Source of the DNA: Alteromonas sp. 1_MG-2023 | GTDB lineage: Bacteria; Pseudomonadota; Gammaproteobacteria; Enterobacterales; Alteromonadaceae | Reading direction: 5' to 3' | Length of the DNA stretch: 64,000 nt | Assembly: GCF_030547075.1 (NCBI RefSeq) | Contig: NZ_JAUOQH010000003.1 | Span: 248,001-312,000, forward strand | Made by a program: the position numbers and the translations under genes | Notes under the pieces: model-generated | Database searches by the model: none | Told to the model about the DNA's origin: nothing | What the model saw: the letters and a program-made list of their open reading frames with translations, nothing else | Part shown: positions 36,637 through 44,481 of the stretch, piece after piece | How positions within the stretch are numbered: the first letter of the stretch is position 1 | How the letters are laid out: every line of letters begins with the position of its first letter

Positions 36637-36661
36637 AGGGCATCAAAAGATGCCCTTTTTA
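36637..36661. terminator. terminator after TonB receptor gene
   Basis: AGGGCATC-AAAA-GATGCCCT followed by five T on the plus strand. It separates the receptor gene from the convergent small exported protein. Confidence 0.88.
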
Positions 36662-36672
36662 CGTTCGGTTAT

Positions 36673-37098
36673 TCATTCTTCTATTTTAAATCTTTCGTAT
36701 GTCTTTGTGTCTGTATCAACAGACGTCAACTCCCCGCTTGAATCATAGACCTCAGTACTTGTAACAATCACAAAAGCCTTGATAGTAGTAAAAGTATTCA
36801 CGGTTGTTAACACACTTCCCCCATCTGCCAAAGACGTGGTGGTCGTTGATATGTCAGCGCCAGTAGGCACTGCAGTGACGGGGGGCTCCGTTTCTAGTCC
36901 TTCAGCGACGTTAGGGATTAGTGTTGCTTCAAGAGATACGGTTTCAACATATATCGCCTCCCCGTCGGCGTTATACCCTGTCACGGTTAACGTATTCTCC
37001 GACCGCGCTGCGGTTACACAATTCGATGAACAAGCAAACACATGATGGGTAAATAAACCGCTACTCAATAACAAAACACACAAAGTTAAATGCTTCAT
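36673..37098 (-). CDS. small exported Thr-rich protein of unknown function
   Basis: A 141-residue protein from the ATG at 37098, with AAAGAG upstream; a longer in-frame start at 37119 adds seven residues. The signal peptide ends near HVFACSSNC, leaving two or three Cys close to the mature N-terminus. The rest is rich in Thr, Ser and Val with predicted beta strands (TVTGYNADGEAIYVETVSL, VNTFTTIKAFVIVTS). I recognise no family. Surface or periplasmic location is inferred. Confidence 0.55.
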   Translation of the reverse strand: MKHLTLCVLLLSSGLFTHHVFACSSNCVTAARSENTLTVTGYNADGEAIYVETVSLEATLIPNVAEGLETEPPVTAVPTGADISTTTTSLADGGSVLTTVNTFTTIKAFVIVTSTEVYDSSGELTSVDTDTKTYERFKIEE

Positions 37099-37550
37099 TT
37101 CACGCTCTTTAGCACACAAGTATGTTTAAATATTATACTGAAAGATATTAAACGAATTGCATTTACCAAAGATTTACACTTACGAATTAGAGAGTTACAG
37201 AGGAGTGTTGAAATTTATTAACCACTATTTTTTAGTCCCTATCTATTACCTTTGAGATATTAGCCCTTACGGGCTGCATCAAACACTATCAAGCAGATTC
37301 AAGCGTTCGTATTTACTAATACAATTAATATTCGTATATTTGCTTCAGTAATTTTTGGAGCCTAACCTTCCATGTAACTGCTTGTAAAATCAGAATTTCG
37401 TCAGTAATCGATTTTTCGGAAGGCCACCTACAACCTTGGTGCTTACTGCGGCAAGTATATAATTGAAGAAATTAGGAGTGTTTACGCTGCGTGGCTGACA
37501 CTGTTAACAAGGAGGTTCGAATAGACTAGGATGCTGATAATTAAAAGCAT

Positions 37551-37572
37551 ATATCTAACCGCGGTTAGATAT
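37551..37572. promoter_or_regulatory. perfect 22-bp palindrome upstream of yiaA
   Basis: Two halves ATATCTAACCG / CGGTTAGATAT meet without a spacer, a perfect 22-base inverted repeat. It lies 54 bases before the preferred yiaA ATG, in the leader. Size and symmetry suit a dimeric regulator site (TetR- or MarR-like). No other copy is seen in the window. The rest of 37120-37626 has no supported gene; AAGGAGG at 37508 has no matching start nearby. Confidence 0.6.
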
Positions 37573-37626
37573 GTTTTCAAAGGAACTCGAGTAGGGTTAA
37601 AGATAACTCAAAAGGAATTTATAACA

Positions 37627-38115
37627 ATGCAAACAACATCACATCGAGTATATAAACCAACACAAGCATATATCTCAGCAACATGGGCTTCCCTTGCGAT
37701 TGGGGTTATTGGCTACCTTGTTGGATTATGGAACGCCAACATTTTACTCAATGAAAAAGGCTATTATTTAGCAATTTTCATTCTAGCCATGTTTTCAGCC
37801 GTAACCTTACAAAAGACGGTAAGAGATAAACAAGAAGGCCTACCAACCACCGCTGTTTTCGTTGGCATGTGTTGGGCAGCTTTTTTTAGTGCTGTTGCCC
37901 TGCTGGGTATAGGCCTTTTTAACGCCGACATGTTCCTAAGTGAAAAAGGATTTTACGGTATGGCATTTATACTTAGCTTATTTTCTATCATTACCGTTCA
38001 GAAAAATATCCGCGATTTAACCAATGAAGATGGAAGCACTTTATCATCAGCTTACCCTGGGGTAGCGAATAGCATTGATGTCGCACTCGAAACTACCGAT
38101 ATAGTGGGCGAGTAA
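37627..38115 (+). CDS. yiaA: YiaA-like inner membrane protein
   Basis: A 162-residue membrane protein with four helices formed by two YiaAB repeats: NANILLNEKGYYLAIFILAM..QKTVRD and NADMFLSEKGFYGMAFILSL..QKNIRD. The ATG at 37627 behind AAAAGG fits the family start; the frame is open back to 37531, but that part contains the palindrome and would precede the normal N-terminus. E. coli YiaA has no known function. A 25-residue polar tail follows the last helix. Confidence 0.85.
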   Translation: MQTTSHRVYKPTQAYISATWASLAIGVIGYLVGLWNANILLNEKGYYLAIFILAMFSAVTLQKTVRDKQEGLPTTAVFVGMCWAAFFSAVALLGIGLFNADMFLSEKGFYGMAFILSLFSIITVQKNIRDLTNEDGSTLSSAYPGVANSIDVALETTDIVGE

Positions 38116-38120
38116 ACCGA

Positions 38121-38171
38121 AATGGGGTCAGAGTACTTTACTGGTTACTAATATACTCTGGCTCTACTATT
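38121..38171. repeat. GGGGTCAGAGTAC palindromic element, copy 1 (decayed)
   Basis: The left arm AATGGGGTCAGAGTAC is intact and the right arm has drifted (TACTCTGGCTCTACTATT). The spacer is related to that of copy 2. It begins five bases after the yiaA stop and reaches the restored stop codon of the frameshifted gene that follows. Confidence 0.8.
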
Positions 38172-38612
38172 TAGCGCTCCTCTTCCGAAAGTAAGAATCT
38201 ATTCTTCCATTCGTAGACTGCCAACAAGCCGACAAATAATGCTTCCCCACAGATGAAAAACACACCAATTGGGCTTGCTGGGTGGGCATACAAAACGACG
38301 ATAGCAGCACAACCCCCCCCCCCAAACGCTATTTGCGATGGCAAGAACCTTAATGCTCATCAAGCTTTTCTTGTTTGATAGTGCCAGCGCTAATGCATAA
38401 CAGCCATAGATAGTGTTTGCACTTGCCAGGAAAAGAATAGTGTTAAGGGGCAATTGATAAAGCTCACTAATCCATCCCGCAAAGGCAAATAACGCTAAGC
38501 CCACTGCTAAACCAGCACTACCATCTATGTGTAAGACGCTGATGTTTTTAATTTGTGCCCAGTAACTTAGAAATTTTGCTAATTCTTGCAGCGATGTCGG
38601 TGTACATTTCAT
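38171..38612 (-). pseudogene. small membrane protein frameshifted at a G tract
   Basis: A minus-strand gene for a four-helix membrane protein, start ATG at 38612 behind AGGTG (GTG at 38621 also possible). The frame is sound through ALALSNKKSLMSIKVLAIANSVWG, then meets an 11-base G run. As sequenced it continues out of frame (CCYRRFVCPPS) to a stop at 38199. With one G fewer the reading becomes CAAIVVLYAHPASPIG, then FFICGEALFVGLLAVYEWKN, clearly a membrane protein ending at 38171. So the gene is either phase-variable, broken, or carries a sequencing error. Its start overlaps the esterase gene by 65 bases. Family not recognised. Confidence 0.75.
38313..38323. repeat. 11-base homopolymer C (G on coding strand)
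   Basis: Eleven consecutive C on the plus strand inside the small membrane gene. Ten or thirteen would restore one long frame. It is the longest homopolymer of this kind that I noticed in the window. Confidence 0.95.
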
Positions 38613-39723
38613 CTTCTTCACCTATCTGCCTATTTATTTCATTAAGTGTATTCAAAGCTTCTGACAGCGAGCCACTCTTTTCATAAGCCAATGCTAGCGT
38701 TGACATATATTCAATATTTTCAGGGCTTTGCTTTAACACTGCGTGTAAATATTTGATGGCTTCATTAGGGTTGTTACGCTCATGCAGTTCGTATAGCGCG
38801 GCATCAGAGAGTTGCCAATCTTTAGCTGCTATATGGTAACCATACATGTCGCTTAATGATGCAAAGTGAGCAGCAACTGCACCATATCCAGATAAATAAG
38901 CTTCATATGGCACATCCCATGATGGGTAGAGATACCTAAAGGCGTGATAGGTACCTATAATTTGGGTTACCTGGTGGGGCTCTTGTAAAAAGTAATCAAT
39001 TTTATAGCGAAGACCTTTAGGTGTGTGCTGGCTCAAGGCAGTATCAATAAACTCAATGCCTTCTAGCATTGCTTTACCCTCTGGAGATTTAACTTCCGGA
39101 TTCCCTTCATTTCCAATATCCAGGTAAAGCACACTGTGATTACTTTGTTGTTGGGCCGTAAATGATATAAGGGATTTAGCCACTAACTTCTCATCCCAAA
39201 ACAAACTAGGGCTAAACGCAAAATAGGCATCAAATAGGTCTGGAGCTGAATAAAATGCGTGAGCCACTAGCAGACCGCCGAAAGAGTGCCCAGAGAATAT
39301 TCTGTATTCTTCGGTTCTAAAATTATCATCTACGTAGGGAATAACTTCCGTTTCAATAAATTTCAGATATGTATCTGCGCCACCACTATTTTCTGCATAT
39401 TTGGGGTCATTGGTGGGGGTAAAATCGCGGTCTCTATCATTTGTAGACACCCCAACAATAATCATTTGAGGCGCATTGTTGTAACCAACTAAGGGGTCGA
39501 GAATACCGGAATTCAATGTGATACCTACAGGCGCATCTAATAAATACAACACTGGATAGGCATAGTCAGCATTCTCATGGTAATAAAGGGGAAGCTGAAC
39601 AAACAGCGAAAGCTGCTCGTTTAACACTGTAGAGAAAATTTTTCTTTCTTCTATTTCTCTGACAGCGTCGGCACTGGCGTGCTGAGTAAACATCAATATC
39701 AGAACAATGAATATCCGTTTCAT
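38548..39723 (-). CDS. exported esterase (esterase D/IroE-like) with TPR-like C-terminus
   Basis: A 391-residue protein from the ATG at 39723 (GGAG seven bases before). A signal peptide ends near ASADA. The alpha/beta hydrolase domain has the nucleophile Ser147 in FSGHSFGG and resembles esterases of the siderophore-hydrolase and S-formylglutathione-hydrolase type (PF00756). The last 80 residues look like TPR helices (NPNEAIKYLHAVLKQSPENIEYM, GSLSEALNTLNEIN). Relatives cleave esters, including trilactone siderophores, but no siderophore synthesis gene is near. Periplasmic role inferred. Confidence 0.8.
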   Translation of the reverse strand: MKRIFIVLILMFTQHASADAVREIEERKIFSTVLNEQLSLFVQLPLYYHENADYAYPVLYLLDAPVGITLNSGILDPLVGYNNAPQMIIVGVSTNDRDRDFTPTNDPKYAENSGGADTYLKFIETEVIPYVDDNFRTEEYRIFSGHSFGGLLVAHAFYSAPDLFDAYFAFSPSLFWDEKLVAKSLISFTAQQQSNHSVLYLDIGNEGNPEVKSPEGKAMLEGIEFIDTALSQHTPKGLRYKIDYFLQEPHQVTQIIGTYHAFRYLYPSWDVPYEAYLSGYGAVAAHFASLSDMYGYHIAAKDWQLSDAALYELHERNNPNEAIKYLHAVLKQSPENIEYMSTLALAYEKSGSLSEALNTLNEINRQIGEEDEMYTDIAARISKISKLLGTN

Positions 39724-39825
39724 AGCGCTACTCCATTTGAGGGGGCAAGTGGCTTTGGCGAGCCATTCCATTCGTGATTACATTCTCATAATTCAAGCGA
39801 TGGCTAAATTAACTCTCTGATACGT

Positions 39826-40173
39826 CTACTCTTTAAATTTTTCTTTTCGCACATTTCCTAGTTTTTTGAATGCTTCCATATCAGTGGTATAAATTACCTG
39901 TTTTACGATACTTTCCATGCCTAGGTTATTATCTTTGAGGGTATTTTGTATAAGGGTATAGATTTACCTTACTTGCTCTTCCAGAGTAGCTTTATCACTT
40001 GCGATACCAGATAGGTAAACGTTGTTACCTGCAATAACAACTTGGGAGTAACCAATTTCTGCCTCCCACGGGTTATACATTTTTCTCTCTATTTGAGTAT
40101 CAGCAGTAGAAATAGAACAAAAGAGCGATGTTGAGCTAAGAAGTACGAGACTTCGGACCAGTTTAAGATTCAA
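39826..40173 (-). pseudogene. RidA/YjgF-family gene with internal stop
   Basis: The frame opens with a TTG (40173) and a signal-peptide-like segment (LVLLSSTSLFCSISTADT). A Rid-family core follows: IGYSQVVIAGNNVYLSGIA and ATLEEQVR. A TAA at 39964-39966 interrupts it. The same frame then continues convincingly (IYTLIQNTLKDNN, ESIVKQVIYTTDMEAFK) to KEKFKE and a TAG at 39826, lacking the last 20 or so residues of Rid proteins with the catalytic-site Glu region. One nonsense change and C-terminal loss indicate a decayed gene. It sits beside a repeat element. Confidence 0.75.
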
Positions 40174-40208
40174 TTGAACTCTTCTAAATAAACGAAAAGG
40201 GGCCCCAA

Positions 40209-40256
40209 AATGGGGTCAGAGTACTTTAATGATGACTAATGTACTCTGACCCCATT
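40209..40256. repeat. GGGGTCAGAGTAC palindromic element, copy 2 (perfect)
   Basis: AATGGGGTCAGAGTAC and its exact complement GTACTCTGACCCCATT, 16 bases each, enclose a 16-base spacer. A transcript would form a strong hairpin followed by ATTTTTTT, so it may also terminate transcription. It is of the REP/MITE kind often found near RAYT transposases in other genomes; none is in this window. Confidence 0.9.
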
Positions 40257-40272
40257 ATTTTTTTAACACCAT

Positions 40273-40512
40273 TCAGCCAAAGCGCTTATTCAGATACTTC
40301 AAGCGTTCAATCTCTGTTTTAAACCTAAAAGTTTTTGTTAATTCTAAATCATCCAAATCTTCTTCAGAAAGAATATCTGACAATGCACTTTCATCAATAA
40401 CAACGAGAAACTCACTATTGCTTTCAGCTGTATATACAGCACCACCTTCAAAACCTTTATATAACGTTTTATTCGTTAGTGGATCTTCGTTCATGTACTG
40501 TATTCCCGACAA
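40273..40512 (-). CDS. small acidic protein of unknown function
   Basis: Up to 79 residues; the ATG at 40494 gives 73 residues, while the longer frame would use TTG at 40512. The sequence is acidic (SALSDILSEEDLDDLELTKT) with a basic end (EIERLKYLNKRFG) and no signal peptide or membrane segment. No family recognised. It lies exactly between two palindromic elements. It could be a cargo gene or a chance frame, although its amino acid make-up looks protein-like. Confidence 0.45.
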   Translation of the reverse strand: MSGIQYMNEDPLTNKTLYKGFEGGAVYTAESNSEFLVVIDESALSDILSEEDLDDLELTKTFRFKTEIERLKYLNKRFG

Positions 40513-40514
40513 AT

Positions 40515-40574
40515 ATGGGGTCCCAAAAGGAGGGCAGAAAACTTTAACAACGATTAAAGTACTCTGACCCCATT
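40515..40574. repeat. GGGGTCAGAGTAC palindromic element, copy 3
   Basis: The right arm TTAAAGTACTCTGACCCCAT is intact; the left arm begins ATGGGGTC and is then disrupted before CAGAAAACTTTAA. The element touches the rlmF stop codon (40573-40575), so it has inserted at or created the gene end. Confidence 0.8.
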
Positions 40575-41706
40575 ATTCAGTAAACGTCCAGGCCACAAAG
40601 CGACTTTGTTTTTGCCCCTGCCCCATGTCTACTTTCAAAAATTTCGTTGCACCGTAGTAATTTATACTGGTTTCAATGGGCTTTAGGTGCTCGCTTTTTG
40701 ACACTAAGCAGGTGAACCAATCTACTTGTTTTTTATAGGCCACACTCTCGATGATCATGCGCTGAATGAAGGCAAGTTCGCCCCCTTCGCACCACAACTC
40801 GTTGCCTGTTCCTGCAAAATTTAGCTTTATGTTACTAATATCGGGCTTCGCGTTTGTATTAGCATTGGCATCAACACGAGGCTTTTTCCCACTTCGCTTT
40901 TGCATATTTCCCTTAAGGCCGATGGCCTTGCGCTCGCTTCCCAGCGCAGCAGCTTCGGCAGATTTGTGAAACGGCGGGTTACACATAGTAAAAGTAAAGT
41001 GCTCGTTAAGCTGAATAACACCTTCAAATATTTTCGATTTTTTCGGCTGCTTTCGAACCGACAATAAACGGGTAAGCTTAGGATTTTTAGTGGCGATTGA
41101 TTCGGCCGACTTCACCGATACCGCATCGATGTCGCTTCCTACAAACTGCCAACCATAGCTTTGACTACCAATGATAGGATAAATAGCATTAGCGCCTATA
41201 CCTACATCCAGCCCTTTTACGCTTTTACCTTTCGGGATAACCCCTTTATTGCTAGACGCCAATATATCGGCAATGCCATGAATATAATCAGCACGGCCAG
41301 GCACCGGAGGACACAAATAACCATTGGGTATATCCCACGTTTTCAATCCGTAGTAATGAATTAGCAATGCTGCATTTAGGGTTTTAACCGCGTCTTGGTT
41401 GGTAAAATCGATACTCTTCTTGCCGCTTTTTGCATCAACCACATAGCCAGATAATGCAGGGTGTGCTTGACATAATGCAGCTATGGGGTAGCCATCTTTA
41501 TGTAAATTTCGAGCATGCATGGTAGAGCCTGCTTTACCTCTAGATTTTAACGAAGGCTTAAGCGAGCTTTTTGTTTTGTGGCTGGAGTTGCTGTTTGAGT
41601 TGCTGTTAGGTGTGGAGTCTACCAAGGCGACTATCCTATTTTTAGGTATTTGGCTAAGTGAATTTCTAAATGAATTTTTAATCGCCATCGAGGCTTTAAG
41701 CATCAT
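40573..41706 (-). CDS. rlmF: 23S rRNA (adenine-1618-N6)-methyltransferase
   Basis: Up to 377 residues. The core from about residue 63 (MHARNLHKDGYPIAALCQ) matches RlmF, which methylates A1618 of 23S rRNA. WDIPNGYLCPPVPGRADYIH, an AdoMet-site region GLDVGIGANAIYP and the catalytic MCNPPFHKS are all present. The first 60 residues are an unusual Ser/Asn/Lys-rich stretch (TPNSNSNSNSSHKTKSS) absent from the 308-residue E. coli enzyme; the true start may be later, although no good ribosome site is seen at M63 (41520). A second low-complexity insert (about 256-290) precedes KLNFAGTGNELWCEGGE. Confidence 0.9.
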   Translation of the reverse strand: MMLKASMAIKNSFRNSLSQIPKNRIVALVDSTPNSNSNSNSSHKTKSSLKPSLKSRGKAGSTMHARNLHKDGYPIAALCQAHPALSGYVVDAKSGKKSIDFTNQDAVKTLNAALLIHYYGLKTWDIPNGYLCPPVPGRADYIHGIADILASSNKGVIPKGKSVKGLDVGIGANAIYPIIGSQSYGWQFVGSDIDAVSVKSAESIATKNPKLTRLLSVRKQPKKSKIFEGVIQLNEHFTFTMCNPPFHKSAEAAALGSERKAIGLKGNMQKRSGKKPRVDANANTNAKPDISNIKLNFAGTGNELWCEGGELAFIQRMIIESVAYKKQVDWFTCLVSKSEHLKPIETSINYYGATKFLKVDMGQGQKQSRFVAWTFTE

Positions 41707-41736
41707 TTCAGAAATAACTAAATAGATGAGAAAAGG

Positions 41737-42204
41737 CTATTTTATAACAGTATCGCTAGGGCTATCGCCTAGTAAGAATCGAGCGCCTGCCCCTTTCTCG
41801 GCAATGCGATCGTGCTTATTGTACAAGTTACATTTGTCTAAAGACAAACACCCACAACCAATACAGCCCTCTAACGAGGATTTTAATGCCGTAAGTTCAG
41901 CAATACGGTTAGTAATATGTGCGTTAAATACTTCACTAAGCGTAGCCCAATCTTCCTTATTCGGCGTGCGGTTATCTGGCAGGGTTTGCAGTAGTTGTCG
42001 AATATCATCAAGTGCATACCCCATGTTTTGTGCAATCAAAATAAACGATACCCTGCGAATGACTGAACGAGGAAACATTCTATTTCCTCCTTGGGTTCGC
42101 ACGGAAGGAATCAGGGCTTCATTGGCGTAATAGCGAATAAGCGATACTGCGTTACCGGTTCGCTTTGCGACAAAGCCAATACTTTCTAGGGGTTCTGGTG
42201 CCAT
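41737..42204 (-). CDS. soxR: redox-sensitive transcriptional activator SoxR
   Basis: A 155-residue MerR-family regulator. The N-terminal winged helix is evident (IGFVAKRTGNAVSLIRYYANEALI), then a dimerisation helix, then the [2Fe-2S] motif CIGCGCLSLDKC that defines SoxR. Oxidised SoxR activates promoters with over-long spacers. The divergent gene shares a promoter region containing a SoxR-box-like palindrome, so it is the likely direct target. No soxS is adjacent, as expected outside enterobacteria. Confidence 0.95.
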   Translation of the reverse strand: MAPEPLESIGFVAKRTGNAVSLIRYYANEALIPSVRTQGGNRMFPRSVIRRVSFILIAQNMGYALDDIRQLLQTLPDNRTPNKEDWATLSEVFNAHITNRIAELTALKSSLEGCIGCGCLSLDKCNLYNKHDRIAEKGAGARFLLGDSPSDTVIK

Positions 42205-42231
42205 TTTAAAAAGTACGCATTTATTACTTGA

Positions 42232-42249
42232 TCTAAAGTTAACTTAAGA
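42232..42249. promoter_or_regulatory. SoxR box between soxR and glyoxalase-fold gene
   Basis: TCTAAAGTTAACTTAAGA is an 18-base near-perfect palindrome whose central AAGTTAACTT equals the core of the SoxR operator. For the rightward gene, TTGATC (42228) and TAAGCT (42253) would be -35 and -10 boxes with a 19-base spacer, as MerR-type activation requires. Confidence 0.75.
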
Positions 42250-42338
42250 TATTAAGCTGTTGCTGTCTATTAATCCACTGCGCTTTTCAACCAAAGAGTT
42301 AGCAGTAAAAAATGCGCAACAGTAAATAAGGAAATACC

Positions 42339-42935
42339 ATGCAAGCAGCCTTACTTGAACACGCCAATATTACCGTTAGCAACCCAGATGCTATTGCTGA
42401 CGCCTTGTGCCAACTTTTTAACTGGCACATACGTTGGAGCGGCCCAGCCAAAGACGATGGTTATACGGTACACGTTGGATCAGATACCGCTTATTTAGCG
42501 CTGTATAAACCAAAGCAGTTCGGTTCTAACCAAGGTAGCTTAAATGGAATAGCTGATGATGCTCACTCTCAGAACACATTTGATCACACCACCGTAGCCC
42601 ACATAAATCACTTGGGTATTGTGGTTGAAAATTTAGATGAGGTTGAAAAAAAAGTATTCGCTCTAGGATTTGATACCTTCAACCATGGTGATTATGAACC
42701 AGGAAGGCGTTTTTATTTCATGCTTGGAGAAGGGCTTGAAGCCGAAGTGGTGTCGTATACCAGCAATAAAACGCAGCGTCCCCCTATTTTAAGCCAAGGA
42801 TCAGGGAGCCAAATTCAGAGAGCCAAATCTCAAGAAGGCGTAGCTCTGCAAGGCATAGCTCAGGAAGCCCCAATTCAGGACGATAAAATTCAAGAAGCAA
42901 AAACGAGGGGACGAAGATTATTGTTCAATCAGTAA
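42339..42935 (+). CDS. VOC (glyoxalase/bleomycin-resistance) protein with Gln-rich tail
   Basis: A 198-residue protein. Residues 1-140 form a vicinal-oxygen-chelate fold with metal-ligand candidates His8 in LEHANITVS, His in AHINHLGIVVEN and Glu in EGLEAEVVSY. Residues from about 145 on are low-complexity, with repeating QSQ/AKSQEG/IAQEAP/IQDD/IQEAK units and a basic end, unlike normal family members. It diverges from soxR across a SoxR box, so it is probably induced by redox-cycling compounds. Reaction unknown; detoxification or drug binding is likely for the family. Confidence 0.78.
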   Translation: MQAALLEHANITVSNPDAIADALCQLFNWHIRWSGPAKDDGYTVHVGSDTAYLALYKPKQFGSNQGSLNGIADDAHSQNTFDHTTVAHINHLGIVVENLDEVEKKVFALGFDTFNHGDYEPGRRFYFMLGEGLEAEVVSYTSNKTQRPPILSQGSGSQIQRAKSQEGVALQGIAQEAPIQDDKIQEAKTRGRRLLFNQ

Positions 42936-42945
42936 GGTTAAAAAT

Positions 42946-42986
42946 TAGGGGCACAGTGAGTTTAGTACAAACTGACTCGGCCCCTA
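42946..42986. terminator. bidirectional hairpin between VOC and efflux channel genes
   Basis: TAGGGGC pairs with GGCCCCTA, with an inner AGTTT/AAACT stem. It lies between two convergent genes. T runs are poor. Confidence 0.5.
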
Positions 42987-42990
42987 CAGC

Positions 42991-44481
42991 TTATTCTACC
43001 TCTCCCTCAATAGGCGCTAACCCACCACCTAACACTTTATAAAGCGTAATACGGTTTGATAGGTCGGCCTGACGAGTTGTAATAAGGGACTGGCTGGCAC
43101 TGTACATAGTACGTTGCGATTCCAATGCAGTTTGAAAACTATCTACGCCATTTTCATAACGCGCAACAGACAACTCATAACTTCGTGTTGAAGCCTCAAC
43201 CAAGGCATCTTCAGCATCAAGTTGATCTTGAATAGTTGCGCGTCGTGCCAGTGCATCAGCCACTTCGGTAAAGGCACTTTGAATAGCATATTCATAAGCC
43301 GCTAAATATTTTTGTTGCTGTGCTTCACTGTAAGCCAAGTTTGCCTTGTTCTCGCCACCATCGAAAATGGGCAAACTAATACTAGGCGCTATACTCCATA
43401 TAGAACTGGCCCCGCCACTGAAAATATTCGATAAAACTGAGCTGGTCAACCCGCCGGTAGCGGTTAGCGATATGGTAGGGAAGAACGCAGCGCGAGCCGC
43501 ACCAATATTCGCATTGGCGGATTTTAAATTATACTCGGCCGATAATACATCAGGGCGGTTAAGTAGTACTTCTGATGACACATCTGCCGGCACGTCAGTG
43601 ACTAATTGATTACTATCTGGCAGTGAATAAGCCAGCAAGCTATCGTCGAAGTCTTCACCGACTAATAAGCGAAGCGCGTTGATATCTTGTTCTACCTGAG
43701 TTCGATAACTGGCGATATCAGAACGAGCAGAATAATAGATAGTTTCAGCGCTAGCCACATCAATGCGTGAATCTACTCCATAAGATAACCGTTTATTGGT
43801 GATCTCCATCGCTTGTTGAGCGTTGGTCGCTGTTTGCTCGGCAAGTGTAAGCAAATTACTATCAGCCGCCAACGTCAACCACGCATTGGCAATCTCACCA
43901 ATAAGCGTTATTTTGGCCGCCTTCGCTGTTTCTGCGGTAGCAAGATAAGTTTCCATCTCTGCTTGAGTTAAGCTACGATTCTTACCGAATAAATCTATTT
44001 CATAACTGCTGAACCCTGCTTCTGCTTCATAGGTAGTGCTGATATCTCCCGTCGAAGCCTTTGACCGATTCCCACTTAAACTTGCATCCACGTCTGGGAA
44101 TAAATCTGATCGTTGAATTCGATATGTAGCTCTAGCCGACTCTACGTCAGCTAATGCTTCTTGAAGGGTTCTACTGCTGTTTAACCCCATATCGATTAGG
44201 CTTACCAAGCGTTCATCTTTAATAAAGTCTTTCCATGGAATATCTAACGCTTTCTGCGAAGACAATCCTTGTGTTTCTTCTACTTGTTTAAGCTGCCACT
44301 CATTGGCGACCGATGAGTCTGAACGCTCATAATCTGGTGCCATTGAACTACACCCTGCTAGCACCATTGCAGTAGCAATAGGCAGCAACTTAGCGCTGCC
44401 TATTGATTTAACAAGGTACTTTTTAGCACGTTTTCTTACAGTAGAGAGTTGAGAATGCTGTAATTTCAAATTATTAGTCAT
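42991..44481 (-). CDS. outer membrane efflux lipoprotein (NodT/OprM type)
   Basis: A 496-residue TolC-like channel. The ATG at 44481 overlaps the pump stop by eight bases and has GGAG eight bases upstream; a start at 44529 is less likely. A lipobox ends at LAGC before SSMAPDYERS. Two OEP repeats follow, each with long helices (TLQEALADVESARATYR; ARAAFFPTISLTATGG with DVLSAEYNLKSANANIGAA). Last gene of the adaptor-pump-channel operon, so it completes a trans-envelope drug efflux machine. Confidence 0.92.
   Translation of the reverse strand: MTNNLKLQHSQLSTVRKRAKKYLVKSIGSAKLLPIATAMVLAGCSSMAPDYERSDSSVANEWQLKQVEETQGLSSQKALDIPWKDFIKDERLVSLIDMGLNSSRTLQEALADVESARATYRIQRSDLFPDVDASLSGNRSKASTGDISTTYEAEAGFSSYEIDLFGKNRSLTQAEMETYLATAETAKAAKITLIGEIANAWLTLAADSNLLTLAEQTATNAQQAMEITNKRLSYGVDSRIDVASAETIYYSARSDIASYRTQVEQDINALRLLVGEDFDDSLLAYSLPDSNQLVTDVPADVSSEVLLNRPDVLSAEYNLKSANANIGAARAAFFPTISLTATGGLTSSVLSNIFSGGASSIWSIAPSISLPIFDGGENKANLAYSEAQQQKYLAAYEYAIQSAFTEVADALARRATIQDQLDAEDALVEASTRSYELSVARYENGVDSFQTALESQRTMYSASQSLITTRQADLSNRITLYKVLGGGLAPIEGEVE

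Noticed and set aside
38313..38323. G tract considered as a programmed ribosomal frameshift site
   Set aside because: No slippery heptamer, no downstream structure, and only one frame gives a sensible product; tract-length change is the simpler reading.
40209..40256. Perfect palindrome as an ordinary Rho-independent terminator only
   Set aside because: The same sequence recurs twice nearby with different neighbours, so a repeated element explains it better, although it may terminate transcription too.
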